A DNA stretch of 64,000 nt from Colwellia psychrerythraea (GCF_000764225.1 NZ_JQED01000055.1:62001-126000); one strand, 5' to 3'. Positions 18,451-27,272 are shown, counted from the first letter of the stretch. The notes: generated by a model not told the origin, from the sequence alone. Program-made: numbers and translations.

Positions 18451-18718
18451 TTATTGATGATTGGTTATGCATTTCGTGCATCTTTGTTAGTTGTTTTTAT
18501 CATTACCTTTAATGATCATAGGTCAGCAATATCGATTGCGAGTTCAAGTACTGCAACCTCTAATAACTAAGGGGGACGCCATTACATGCCATTCGATAAA
18601 ATGAGCAAAGATGGCTATCGTTTATTATCGGCGGTGAAAGCGAAAAAATAGTTTACTACTGAGTGGTCTGGCTATATTCGAAGCTTTAAAAAAATAAAAA
18701 ACACCTTATTCATAAAAG

Positions 18719-18751
18719 CCAGTAAGTTAGAAAATAACTCGCTGGTTTTTT
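18719..18751 (+). terminator. Terminator-like hairpin upstream of bufA1
   Basis: CCAGTAAGTTA pairs with TAACTCGCTGG (2-nt internal mismatch, 5-nt loop), followed by six T residues. It ends some rightward transcript about 115 bp before bufA1, which isolates the bufferin operon promoter. Confidence 0.6.
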
Positions 18752-18865
18752 AGTTTTATGATGCCTTCAATACTTCACAAATTATGAATATTTATGAAAT
18801 TTATTATTCTTATTCTCTGTCTTATTTTTGTACACAACAATTAATTACACTTAAAGGATATCACT

Positions 18866-19153
18866 ATGGACAACAAAAAAATTGCCACTGCAGCTATCTC
18901 AAGTATTTTAGCATTAGGCGTGTTAACTGCGACTTCTGTTAATGCCGTCCCAAATCAACCTACCTCATGGGAAAAGTGTGCAGGTATAGCCAAAGCAGGT
19001 AAAAATGACTGTGGCGCGTTAAATGGTAGTCATAATTGCGCCGGACAAGCAACAACGGATAACTCTCCTCATGAGTGGGTTTATGTCCCTAAAGGCACTT
19101 GTGACAAAATTACCGGTGGTGTGGTCAAAGCGTTAAAACCAGCAAAAAAATAG
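18866..19153 (+). CDS. bufA1: Bufferin precursor, BufA1 (DUF2282) family
   Basis: 95-residue precursor of a ribosomally made, modified peptide. A Sec signal peptide (LGVLTATSVNA, cleavage near residue 28) is followed by a small core with four cysteines in the DUF2282 arrangement: WEKCAGIAKAGKNDC, HNCAGQ and VPKGTC, then GG. In characterised bufferins, cysteines of this core are converted to thiooxazoles by the MNIO enzyme and the exported product binds copper. An AAAGGA site precedes the ATG. It is the first gene of bufA1-bufB-bufC. The copper role here is by family, not shown. Confidence 0.9.
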   Translation: MDNKKIATAAISSILALGVLTATSVNAVPNQPTSWEKCAGIAKAGKNDCGALNGSHNCAGQATTDNSPHEWVYVPKGTCDKITGGVVKALKPAKK

Positions 19154-19195
19154 CTGAGAAAATAGAGGTTAGTCGTTTTGTTTGATTTATGGTAA

Positions 19196-19223
19196 AGGCG
19201 CTGAACTAATGTTCTATGCGCCT
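19196..19223 (+). terminator. Hairpin between bufA1 and bufB (possible attenuator)
   Basis: AGGCGC (19196-19201) pairs with GCGCCT (19218-19223), followed by a T-rich stretch. It sits in the 109-bp gap between the precursor gene and the modifying enzyme gene. That is where partial termination would give more precursor than enzyme mRNA. Confidence 0.45.
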
Positions 19224-19262
19224 CACCAATTTTACTTTTAATCGATTTGATATGGCTTCATC

Positions 19263-20156
19263 ATGCAAAGTATTCAAGGCGTTGGAATATCACTGAAACA
19301 TCAGCACTTCCGAGAGTTTCTTAACAATAAGCCAGACGTTCCTTGGCTAGAGATTCATACTGAAAACTTCTTCAGTCCAGCAAGTACTGCGTCAAAATAT
19401 TTGGCTCAAATCCGCCAACATTATGCCATCTCTGCCCATTGTGTCGGCATGTCATTGGGCTCTGCTGCGATTAATTGTCCTATTCGTGAGCAACACTTAC
19501 ACAAGATTAAAAATACTGTTGAATGGTTACAGCCAGGGTTGGTTTCTGATCACCTTTCGTGGAGCGCATCACCGGCTGGACATTTCTTACCTGACTTGTT
19601 ACCTATCCCGCTTACTGAAGAAGCTTTTACTATTGTCGCTAACAATATTAGGCGCGCGCAAGATATTCTTCAAAGGCAGATATTAGTCGAAAACCCCTCA
19701 AGTTATTTAACGTATGTAGACTCCCCGATGACAGAGTGGCAGTTTTTATCTGCGTTGGCAGAGGACACGGGTTGTGGCTTATTACTTGATGTAAATAATA
19801 TTTATGTCAGTGCCCATAATCATCACTTTGACAGCTTAACTTATCTAAAGAATATGCCGCTATCTGCGGTAAAGGAAATACATTTAGCTGGTTTTAGTAC
19901 TGAGGTTATTGAAGGAAAAGAGCTTTATATAGATACCCATGGTCATAGGGTATGTGATGATGTTTGGCAGTTATATGAGCAAGCAATTAAACGTTTTGGC
20001 GCCATACCCACTCTGATTGAATGGGATACTAATATTCCTGAACTTGCTGTTTTGTTGGATGAAAAAAGCAAAGCGGAAGCGATTATTAACAAGGTTGAAT
20101 GTATCGAAAATTCAAGGCATATAGCTGATGCAGTTAATGGGCAGGGCAGATTATGA
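19263..20156 (+). CDS. bufB: MNIO-family RiPP modification enzyme BufB (DUF692)
   Basis: 297-residue TIM-barrel multinuclear non-heme iron oxidative enzyme. The conserved metal-ligand motifs are all visible in order: EIHTENFF, AHCVGMSLGS, DHLSWS, LVENPSSYL, LLLDVNNIYVSAHNH, EIHLAG, DTHGH and IEWDTNIP. In studied homologues it oxidises cysteines of the precursor. Its gene follows bufA1 and overlaps bufC by 4 bp, so enzyme and partner are translationally coupled. It is cytoplasmic, acting before export of the precursor. Confidence 0.93.
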   Translation: MQSIQGVGISLKHQHFREFLNNKPDVPWLEIHTENFFSPASTASKYLAQIRQHYAISAHCVGMSLGSAAINCPIREQHLHKIKNTVEWLQPGLVSDHLSWSASPAGHFLPDLLPIPLTEEAFTIVANNIRRAQDILQRQILVENPSSYLTYVDSPMTEWQFLSALAEDTGCGLLLDVNNIYVSAHNHHFDSLTYLKNMPLSAVKEIHLAGFSTEVIEGKELYIDTHGHRVCDDVWQLYEQAIKRFGAIPTLIEWDTNIPELAVLLDEKSKAEAIINKVECIENSRHIADAVNGQGRL

Positions 20157-20932
20157 CTACACTCGCGCAGCTGCAAACAAACTTTATCCATGATTGTTTA
20201 TCGGGCACGCTAACGGCTGATAATACGTTAATGGCTAAAGATCTTGATACGCAATTCATATCGGCCCGAGGTCTGATGGGAATTTATCAGCATAGTGCCA
20301 TCGCCAATATCACTAATTCTTTACGCCTTAGTTATCCTGTGATTGAAAAGTTAGTGGGTAAGGACTTTTTTCAACTAATGTGTAAATCCTATATTGTTAA
20401 GCATTGGCCAACCACAGGCAATATGGATGACTACGGCGAAAGTTTTTCATCATTCTTGGCTGCATTTGAGCAAGTTAAACATTTATCATATCTTGAAGAT
20501 GTTGCACAGCTTGAGTGGCTTTTTCATCAAAGCTCATTAGCGAATGATAATAGTTATTTTGATTGGACTCGCTTGGCAAAAGTTACTACATCAGAGAATA
20601 TTACGTTTCTATTGAGTCCATCAGTTTCAATAATGCGTTCGGCTACGCCAGTTGACAAAATTTGGCAGATGAATCAAGAGAATGCGCCTGAAAATAATGA
20701 GCTCTCTCTTGATGGTACGAGTGATACTTTTATCGTGCTATTTCGTCAAGGATTAAAAACTGAAATGATGACGGTAGCTGAGAGTGAATTTACCTTTTTA
20801 CAGTCAATTGAAATGGGTCTGAATTTTGAAGTAACGATTGAAAGTGCTAAGGCTGTCAATGCCGACATTGCTATAGACGATTGCCTCAAGAAATATATTG
20901 AATTAGGCATTATCAGCGGGTTTTCAATTTAG
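20153..20932 (+). CDS. bufC: BufC / HvfC-type partner protein (DUF2063)
   Basis: 259 residues. The N-terminal half (QTNFIHDCLSG through GIYQHSAIANITNSLRLSYPVIEKLVG) is the DUF2063 domain, often labelled a putative DNA-binding domain but always paired with MNIO enzymes. In studied clusters it acts as the precursor-recognition partner of BufB. Start and stop overlap bufB by ATGA (20153-20156). It is followed by a strong terminator, so the operon is bufA1-bufB-bufC without a DoxX-type bufD. Confidence 0.88.
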   Translation: MTTLAQLQTNFIHDCLSGTLTADNTLMAKDLDTQFISARGLMGIYQHSAIANITNSLRLSYPVIEKLVGKDFFQLMCKSYIVKHWPTTGNMDDYGESFSSFLAAFEQVKHLSYLEDVAQLEWLFHQSSLANDNSYFDWTRLAKVTTSENITFLLSPSVSIMRSATPVDKIWQMNQENAPENNELSLDGTSDTFIVLFRQGLKTEMMTVAESEFTFLQSIEMGLNFEVTIESAKAVNADIAIDDCLKKYIELGIISGFSI

Positions 20933-20974
20933 TTTTTTTGTTAGTAAAACTAATTAACAGGAGTGATGAGTAAG

Positions 20975-21015
20975 AAAAACCAGTACTAATCCATGTGGTG
21001 TTAGTACTGGTTTTT
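20975..21015. terminator. Strong bidirectional terminator
   Basis: A 15-bp perfect inverted repeat: AAAAACCAGTACTAA (20975-20989) and TTAGTACTGGTTTTT (21001-21015). A-run and T-run flanks allow termination in both directions. It separates the convergent bufferin and hmp operons. Confidence 0.92.
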
Positions 21016-21048
21016 AAGTCGTTTACTTATAAAAAAGTTATAAACTAT

Positions 21049-22245
21049 TTATAAGTCAGCGTGAGGACCGAATACTTCATAATGAATGTTACTTGCAGCT
21101 ACGCCTAATGCCAGTAATTGCTGTTTAGCAAACTGCATAAAGGGAATTGGGCCACAAAGATAGAAATCACCTTGTTCAATAGGTAAATCTATTTGAGTAA
21201 AATCCATCATTCCTTGCCGTATATGTTGCTGTGATACCTCGCCCGTTCGGTACCAAATATGTTGTTGCCAATTATGTTGCTCAATAAGCTCTGTCGTTCG
21301 TTGAGCAAATGAATGTTGTTCACTGTTTTCACAAGCATGCAGATACAGAACAGGATGGTTATAACCTTGTTGTGCTAGTGTTTCTAAAATGGCTTGCATC
21401 GGCGTTATACCGACACCCGCAGAAAGCAGTACTACAGGTGCTTGGCGATCATGAAAGAAAAAATCACCTGCTGGCGCGTATAAATTGATGCTATCACCAA
21501 TATTTACCTCATCATGCAAATAGTTAGATACTATGCCTTTAGCTGTGATGCCATCTAGGCTATTTACTTCTCGTTTGACGGAAATTCTATAGGTTTGTTC
21601 ATTGGCTTTAGTTGATAATGAATATTGACGAATTTCTTTAAATTCTCTGCTTGGATCTGCTACTTCAATACCTAGATATTGACCTGGTTGAAAGCTAATA
21701 ACGGCTTGGTCATCAACGGGCATAAAGACAAAACTGGTGACGAGTTTTGACTCCATCACTTTATCGACTACAGTAAAAGCTCTGGCATCACGCCAACCAC
21801 CCAAGGTTTCTGCGCGCTCTTGATATAACTGTGCTTCACGGTCAATAAATATTTGTGCTAAAAATTGATAAGCAGCAGTCCACGCTTCTTCAACATCAGC
21901 TGTAAACACATCGCTGGCTAATTCACGCAGGGTTTCAATAAGGTGATGACCAACAATGGCATAATGATCGGCTTTGATATTAAAGCTGGTATGTTTTTGC
22001 GCAATGCGCTCCACAGCCGTGGTTAATGCCGCAAGGTTTTCAATATTTTTAGCATAGGCAGCAATGGCTTCAAATAAAGCAACTTGTTGTCTCCCTGAAT
22101 GTTGATTGGCCATATTGAAGATGTCTTGCAGTTCAGGGTTGTGGCTGAATAAGCGTTGATAAAAATGCCCCGTTAATGCTGGCCCTGCGTTTTCTAACAG
22201 GGGAATAGTACTCTTAATAATGTCGATATGTTTATCAGTTAACAT
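21049..22245 (-). CDS. hmp: Flavohemoglobin, nitric oxide dioxygenase
   Basis: 398 residues from the ATG at 22245, which has AGGAG 6 nt upstream. A longer in-frame reading adds 17 unrelated residues. An N-terminal globin domain with proximal H85 (AQKHTSF) is followed by the ferredoxin-reductase-like FAD domain (RQYSLS, GDFFFHDR) and an NAD domain (LLSAGVGITPMQAIL, YLCGPIPFMQ, ending HYEVFGPH). It converts NO and oxygen to nitrate using NADPH/FAD. It is the third gene of the leftward operon behind the sigma-54 promoter at 23958-23973, so it is expected to be induced by NorR. Confidence 0.96.
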   Translation of the reverse strand: MLTDKHIDIIKSTIPLLENAGPALTGHFYQRLFSHNPELQDIFNMANQHSGRQQVALFEAIAAYAKNIENLAALTTAVERIAQKHTSFNIKADHYAIVGHHLIETLRELASDVFTADVEEAWTAAYQFLAQIFIDREAQLYQERAETLGGWRDARAFTVVDKVMESKLVTSFVFMPVDDQAVISFQPGQYLGIEVADPSREFKEIRQYSLSTKANEQTYRISVKREVNSLDGITAKGIVSNYLHDEVNIGDSINLYAPAGDFFFHDRQAPVVLLSAGVGITPMQAILETLAQQGYNHPVLYLHACENSEQHSFAQRTTELIEQHNWQQHIWYRTGEVSQQHIRQGMMDFTQIDLPIEQGDFYLCGPIPFMQFAKQQLLALGVAASNIHYEVFGPHADL

Positions 22246-22346
22246 GATTACTCCTAAGGTAAACTGAAGTGAAAAATTCGCCCTAGATAAAGTCACCTAG
22301 GTTCTCTTTTAAATTATTGTTTTGATGAATATTTTTTACTTTTGTT

Positions 22347-23633
22347 TTAACGACTAAAGAATTTTTCAACCTTTTTAGCGGTTAAAATAGGCAAGTAAAC
22401 CTTTATGAAAAACAAGCCGGCGATTAACCAAGCTAGCGCGCTAATATTCCAAGCAAGCAATGCTTGTGATGTTATCGTTGGCAGTACGGCTCGGGTAAAT
22501 GCTGAAAAGATAATCAGGAAGAACACCCAGGAAACTAATTTACTCGGTATTAATGCTCGCCCTGTATGCCCTAAAGATACTCGAGCCATCATGGCAAAAA
22601 TCATCAAGCCCATTGCTGCGATGGTGATTAAGTGTAAGGCATCAGTAAAAGTTATTGATACGCTAAAGTATTCAATGCTTTGCGCTTGAAAATAACTTAA
22701 GCCTAGTAATATAAGCCCGAAACCTAAGGCAAAATAGGCGATATGCAGTGACCATAATAGAGCGATATTACGGGTAGCAAAACTACGCCAAAAGCCTTGT
22801 CTGATAAGGTGCAGTAAACCAGCTGCTATCATTAAAATTGCCGGACTAAAGGGCAATTCAATAAAAGCAGAACTCAAGAAGGCTAATACTCCCAAAATAG
22901 ACGTGATTGTTAATAAAGGTGTTAAACAGTTGGGCGTTTTGATTGGGTCAAGCTTAGCACCTGAAACGGTGAAAAAGGGAATGACACGACCACCTAAAAT
23001 ACCCATCAATAAACAAAACATTAATACACTGGTTCTAGCAATGTGTCGGGTCACTTCATGGTAGCCGTTAAAATCAAGCAGCAGTAAAGCAATATTGAGT
23101 GACATTAATACTGTTAACAATGGAATAAATAAGTAATTTCGTCGGTTGTTACCTTTGAGCACTAAACGAGTAAAGACAATAATTGAGCCTAACCACCAGA
23201 AACTTTGTAAGACGATAGCCACAATAATAGTACTAGGTGAGTTAACTAATAATGCAACTCTAACGAGTAACCACAGCCCGACGAAAGCAAGTACCGATAA
23301 GCCCTTAATGCTTGGTTGGCCTGTCCAAGTTTGTGCGGCAGTAAGAATAAAACCGACGGCAACGGTGGCACCAAAACCAAAAATCATTTCATGAATATGC
23401 CAAGCCAGCGGAGTAATGCCATTGTCATTAAAGGTGAAGTAGCCGTTAAAATAAGCAGCCCATATTCCTAGTGCGACCATAGAACAAGCAACGGCCAGTA
23501 AAAAGTAGCTTCTAAAGGGCAAATCTAATATCGGGTGTTGTGCTACATAATTTAGTGCATTGCTATCTTGATGATCTGAGCTTGGTTGATCATAGTTTAA
23601 TTGAGCGCTTTCTGAGTCTTGAATTTGTAACAT
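22347..23633 (-). CDS. nnrS: NnrS-family heme-copper membrane protein
   Basis: 428 residues from the ATG at 23633 (AAAGGA upstream). A longer reading from 23714 overlaps the preceding gene. About twelve membrane segments are visible, with conserved histidines in AWHIHEMIFGFGA and the GGRVIPFFT motif typical of NnrS. NnrS proteins protect against NO stress, probably by limiting iron-nitrosyl complex formation. The start lies 1 nt after the stop of the upstream 90-residue gene (TAA T ATG), so translation is coupled. Expected to be under NorR and sigma-54. Confidence 0.93.
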   Translation of the reverse strand: MLQIQDSESAQLNYDQPSSDHQDSNALNYVAQHPILDLPFRSYFLLAVACSMVALGIWAAYFNGYFTFNDNGITPLAWHIHEMIFGFGATVAVGFILTAAQTWTGQPSIKGLSVLAFVGLWLLVRVALLVNSPSTIIVAIVLQSFWWLGSIIVFTRLVLKGNNRRNYLFIPLLTVLMSLNIALLLLDFNGYHEVTRHIARTSVLMFCLLMGILGGRVIPFFTVSGAKLDPIKTPNCLTPLLTITSILGVLAFLSSAFIELPFSPAILMIAAGLLHLIRQGFWRSFATRNIALLWSLHIAYFALGFGLILLGLSYFQAQSIEYFSVSITFTDALHLITIAAMGLMIFAMMARVSLGHTGRALIPSKLVSWVFFLIIFSAFTRAVLPTITSQALLAWNISALAWLIAGLFFIKVYLPILTAKKVEKFFSR

Positions 23634-23634
23634 A

Positions 23635-23907
23635 TTAAAAGTTCCTTTGACCAAAGCCATGTAAAGCAATACAGCGCAATACATAGCCAATTTTGAGTAA
23701 ACCCGCGAAAACAATCGTGGCTATATGTGCGGATACTTGCGCTGATATAGTGAAATGCTCATCAATAACGAAAGTCATAAAAACAGAAGTGATCACGATA
23801 AAAAAAGACAACAACATTAAATAGTTACCTATAACCAAGCACTTTTGAAAAGCGAGTGCATTCTCTATCTTAGGCAGTTGAGCAGCGATGAAAAATTGCG
23901 AATACAT
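23635..23907 (-). CDS. Uncharacterised small membrane protein, first gene of the NorR operon
   Basis: 90 residues with two hydrophobic segments (about 27-48 and 60-78), internal histidines and a basic tail (GFGQRNF). It belongs to no family I can name. It is the first gene after the sigma-54 promoter and is coupled to nnrS with one base between stop and start. Position implies NO induction and a function linked to NnrS, for instance assembly or a membrane subunit. That is inference. Confidence 0.8.
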   Translation of the reverse strand: MYSQFFIAAQLPKIENALAFQKCLVIGNYLMLLSFFIVITSVFMTFVIDEHFTISAQVSAHIATIVFAGLLKIGYVLRCIALHGFGQRNF

Positions 23908-23957
23908 AATAAGCCCTTCTTGATTGTTGTTGATTTACTTTGATTACGGTTAGTAAT

Positions 23958-23973
23958 TGCAAAGCAAATGCCA
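23958..23973 (-). promoter_or_regulatory. Sigma-54 promoter (-24/-12) of the nnrS-hmp operon
   Basis: On the minus strand the sequence TGGCATTTGCTTTGCA matches the sigma-54 consensus TGGCAC-N5-TTGCA at every conserved position but one, with correct GG/GC spacing. The start of transcription would fall near 23946, about 40 nt before the first gene. NorR is a sigma-54 activator and is encoded next door. Confidence 0.88.
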
Positions 23974-24027
23974 AGTTTGTTTTTCCTTTTTATACAATGG
24001 TTTAGGTATTTTCTATATATATAGGAA

Positions 24028-24063
24028 GTCATTATGACTCACTTGGTGTGTAGTCATAATGAC
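24028..24063. promoter_or_regulatory. Two NorR-binding sites
   Basis: GTCATTATGAC (24028-24038) and GTCATAATGAC (24053-24063) both fit the NorR core GT-N7-AC, and each sits in an AGTCAT...ATGACT palindrome. Their centres are 25 bp apart and lie roughly 60 and 85 bp upstream of the -24 element, a normal enhancer distance. E. coli has three such sites; I see only two. Confidence 0.87.
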
Positions 24064-24156
24064 TCTTATGTGTTACTTTGTCTCTTTGTCCGTATCATAA
24101 AAGTGTTTTAACACTGCATGGGCGTTAATCAGGGCAATCTTTTCAATAGGAAAGTT

Positions 24157-25740
24157 ATGAAAAAAATATCATCAACAGCCATTATTGAGTTAGCTCTTGA
24201 CCTTGCGACGAGTTTAAATAGCGAAGATAGGTTCGATCGGTTATTAGATACTGTTAGAAAAACAATTGCTTGTGATGCTGTCGCGTTACTTTCTTTTCAT
24301 GGTGATGTGCTTAAACCTATTGCGTTGCAAGGGTTAAGTAGAGACACCTTAGGTCGTCGTTTTTATGTTGAAGAACATCCTAGGTTTTTAGCACTTTGTC
24401 AGTCAAAATCGCCCATTCGTTTTGCGGCAGACTCACCATTACCTGATCCCTATGACGGTTTATTGATTGACCGTGAGGGTGATTTACCTGTGCATTCATG
24501 CATGGGGTTGCCACTGTATTATGCTGATAAGCTTTTGGGTTTATTAACGATTGATAGTCTCACCCCCCATGATTTTGAAGACATTGAAGTGCGTATGTTA
24601 GAGGTGATTTCAGCCATTGCAGCTGCAACACTCAATACGGCCTTTTTGTTAGAGCAACTTGAAAGTAGGGCAGATCATTCGCAGCGGGTGGTGGCAGAAT
24701 TAACAGAAGAAGCGTGGAAACGAGATGGTGGAGAGCTCATTGGTGAGAGCCTCATTATGTCGCAACTCAAACAAGAACTAGATATTGTTGCTTCTTCTGA
24801 TTTTAATATTTTAATTTACGGTGAAACAGGGGTCGGTAAAGAATTAGTTGCGCGAACTCTACATCAAAAGTCACTGCGCCAGCATGGGCCTATGGTTTAT
24901 GTCAATTGTGCCGCTTTACCGGAAAACTTAATTGAAAGTGAACTCTTTGGTCATGTAAAAGGTGCTTTTACGGGAGCTGATAGAAACCGTGCCGGCAAAT
25001 TTTCTCTCGCGAATGGCGGGACATTATTTTTAGATGAAATAGGAGAGTTGCCTATAGGTGCTCAGAGTAAAATATTAAGAGCAATACAGAGCAATGAAAT
25101 TCAGCCCGTTGGTCAAGATAATGTTGAGGAAGTAGATGTTCGTATTGTCGCTGCTACCAATAGAGACTTAAAGGAAGAAGTGGGAGAGGGGCGTTTTCGT
25201 GCCGATTTGTATCATAGATTAAGCGTATACCCCATCAGAGTGCCGAGACTTTATGAAAGAGTGGGTGATGTACAGTTATTAGCCGGTTACTTTGTCGAAC
25301 AAACTAGACGAAAGCTTGGTATACCTCAACTTAAAATCACTGAGCAAGCTGTTGTTCATTTAACACAATATAACTGGCCTGGTAATGTCCGTGAACTAGA
25401 GCATGTTGTGAGTAGGGCAACCTTAAAAGCAAGGGCACGCCAGCGAGATAAAGCGATAATTTCAATAGATAAGGTTGATTGCGGTTCACTTAACACGTTG
25501 GGCGAAGAATTGCCGAAGGAGTTTACCGCTGAAACAGGATCATCAGCAAATAATGAGCAGCAAGTTCATTTGAATTTGAAAACAGAAACAGAAACTTTTC
25601 AAAAAGACTTAATTAGCCGTATTCTTAAAGAAGAAGATGGCAATTGGGCTGCTGCGGCAAGGCGACTATCGACAGATCGTGCTAATTTAAATCGTATCGC
25701 CAAGCGGTTGAATATTAAAGTGGTGAAATCTGTTCTTTAA
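24157..25740 (+). CDS. norR: Nitric-oxide-responsive sigma-54 activator NorR
   Basis: 527 residues from the ATG at 24157 (AGGAAAG upstream). The N-terminal GAF domain carries the iron-ligand region RFAADSPLPDPYDGLL and HSCMGLPL, as in E. coli NorR. The AAA+ domain has Walker A GETGVGKE, the sigma-54 contact loop GAFTGA, Walker B TLFLDEIGE and arginine-finger region RFRADLYHRL. The C-terminus has a Fis-type helix-turn-helix (NWAAAARRLSTDRANLNRIAKR). NO binding to the GAF iron relieves inhibition of the ATPase. It is divergent from its predicted target operon, with both binding sites in between. Confidence 0.96.
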   Translation: MKKISSTAIIELALDLATSLNSEDRFDRLLDTVRKTIACDAVALLSFHGDVLKPIALQGLSRDTLGRRFYVEEHPRFLALCQSKSPIRFAADSPLPDPYDGLLIDREGDLPVHSCMGLPLYYADKLLGLLTIDSLTPHDFEDIEVRMLEVISAIAAATLNTAFLLEQLESRADHSQRVVAELTEEAWKRDGGELIGESLIMSQLKQELDIVASSDFNILIYGETGVGKELVARTLHQKSLRQHGPMVYVNCAALPENLIESELFGHVKGAFTGADRNRAGKFSLANGGTLFLDEIGELPIGAQSKILRAIQSNEIQPVGQDNVEEVDVRIVAATNRDLKEEVGEGRFRADLYHRLSVYPIRVPRLYERVGDVQLLAGYFVEQTRRKLGIPQLKITEQAVVHLTQYNWPGNVRELEHVVSRATLKARARQRDKAIISIDKVDCGSLNTLGEELPKEFTAETGSSANNEQQVHLNLKTETETFQKDLISRILKEEDGNWAAAARRLSTDRANLNRIAKRLNIKVVKSVL

Positions 25741-25765
25741 GTCACTCATTCTACTGAGCAGATTT

Positions 25766-26044
25766 CTATATTACTGATTTTGATATTCCTATATCGTTGG
25801 TATTTTTTAGGTACAAATTGGTTATAGGTTTTGCAAATTTCGTTAATATTAGGCTTCGATTTAAGAAGTTCTCTAATTTGCCATCGAAAAAGATAGCAAT
25901 CGCTGAAAGTACCAGCGTTATTAGTGGCACATATATAATTGAACTGACAATGCCTCCGTTGTTATACATATTTAGTCCGGTAGGTATAGTTAGTATTAAG
26001 AGAGCAATGATTCGATAAATCACCATGATTATAGAACTAAGCAT
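25766..26044 (-). CDS. Hypothetical membrane protein
   Basis: 92 residues with two or three hydrophobic stretches (about 5-20, 33-53) and a basic C-terminal half (NRSLILTKFAKPITNLYLKN). A GAGG ribosome site about 9 nt before the ATG supports it. No family recognised. It lies between norR and a LysR gene and shows no obvious link to either. Confidence 0.5.
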   Translation of the reverse strand: MLSSIIMVIYRIIALLILTIPTGLNMYNNGGIVSSIIYVPLITLVLSAIAIFFDGKLENFLNRSLILTKFAKPITNLYLKNTNDIGISKSVI

Positions 26045-26157
26045 TAGGTTATCCTCGCTTTGACCGTTTGGATAATGTTAGTGTTATAGGGCAATAGTTA
26101 CAAAAGGAAAATATTCACCGTATAGGTGAATTAAAATAACCTATAGAGTGGTGAGTA

Positions 26158-27051
26158 TTAAATGGAGTTAAGCTCGGATAACTTGGTTAACCAGTCAAGA
26201 AAGCAGTGAATATCATGGCGATTTTGATCTTCTTCACTGTATACAGCATAGAGTGACTGATCGAAATTTACTGATTTTTCAAACGGTAACACTAACAAAT
26301 TGCGTTCAATTAATGCATGCTCAATCGGCATGATTGCTAGAGCTAAACCCAAGCCCTGTTCTGCGGCTTGTAATGAAGCATCGTAATCACTAAAGGTTAA
26401 TTGATGCTTATATTGCATTTTAGGTAGCTGCATAGCTGCCGACCAGGTGCGCCAAATATTATTCATATTGGCAAGGTCGATAAGGGGAACTTGGCTAATT
26501 TGTTCGGGTGAAGTCAGTTTATGTTTTTTGGCAAAGTCTGCAGAGCATACTGCATGGGCTGTCAGGTTAAGTAATTTTTTAACTACAACTCCCGGCCAAT
26601 CTCCTTTTCCCATGCGTATGGCCAAATCACAGTCATCGTAACGTAAGTCAGTGATATTCATCCCCGTTTCAATACGAATATCAATAGTTGGATGCTGTTG
26701 CTGAAAGTCACTTAATTTAGGGATAATGACATTACTAGCCATAGTGGTAAAAGTCGATATTTTAAGTGAAGGTGATGAAAATTTATTACTGACAATTTTT
26801 GTACCTTGTTCAAGCTTATGTATGCCCTGTTGTACATAGTGTAAATAGACTTTACCAGCAGCATTTAGTGCGACACCACGGCTTTTTCTCTGGAATAACT
26901 CAAAACCTAAAAAAGCTTCTAATGCCTTAATTTGATGACTAACTGCCGAGGGAGTTATAAATAATTCAGCTGCCGCCTGTTTAAAGTTTTCATGGCGAGC
27001 GGCAGCTTCAAAAATTCCAAAAAGATGTAACGCAGGTAGCTTGTTTGACAT
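26158..27051 (-). CDS. LysR-family regulator, GcvA-like
   Basis: 297 residues from the ATG at 27051. A GTG four codons upstream is the alternative, and neither has a strong ribosome site. The N-terminal helix-turn-helix NFKQAAAELFITPSAVSHQI with LFQRKSRGVALNAAG is the pattern of the GcvA subgroup, which often controls amino-acid or beta-lactamase genes. The effector domain spans about residues 90-297 (ICF-type DLAIRMGKGDWPG). It is upstream of the M20 amidohydrolase on the same strand orientation with 240 bp between; the target is unknown. Confidence 0.92.
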   Translation of the reverse strand: MSNKLPALHLFGIFEAAARHENFKQAAAELFITPSAVSHQIKALEAFLGFELFQRKSRGVALNAAGKVYLHYVQQGIHKLEQGTKIVSNKFSSPSLKISTFTTMASNVIIPKLSDFQQQHPTIDIRIETGMNITDLRYDDCDLAIRMGKGDWPGVVVKKLLNLTAHAVCSADFAKKHKLTSPEQISQVPLIDLANMNNIWRTWSAAMQLPKMQYKHQLTFSDYDASLQAAEQGLGLALAIMPIEHALIERNLLVLPFEKSVNFDQSLYAVYSEEDQNRHDIHCFLDWLTKLSELNSI

Positions 27052-27245
27052 GATGGTAAACACTAGCAGTAAGGTAATGATAACTACAATGATATGTGAT
27101 CGTTTGAATAATTAATAGATGAATAAAATTAATCATTACCTTTGTGTTTTATGGTAATTATTCCTGCTATGTGACAGGGCTTGATTAATCAAAGTGATAG
27201 AGTTTGGTATTTATCCTGAAAGGTATTCCCAAACCTTGTTACTTA

Positions 27246-27272
27246 GTCAGTAGCAAATTTGTTGCTACTGAC
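27246..27272 (-). terminator. Perfect hairpin downstream of the M20 gene
   Basis: GTCAGTAGCAA (27246-27256) and TTGCTACTGAC (27262-27272) form an 11-bp stem with a 5-nt loop, 34 bp after the M20 amidohydrolase stop. There is no T-run, so efficiency is uncertain. Confidence 0.5.

Noticed and set aside
18586..18651. 21-codon ORF after GGGGGA between the sulfatase and bufA1
   Set aside because: Too short, no recognisable product, and the neighbouring terminators explain the gap. Chance is likely.
24118..24156. Longer norR N-terminus
   Set aside because: The ATG at 24157 has a good AGGAAAG site and begins like NorR (KKISSTAIIELALDL); the 13 extra residues do not fit.
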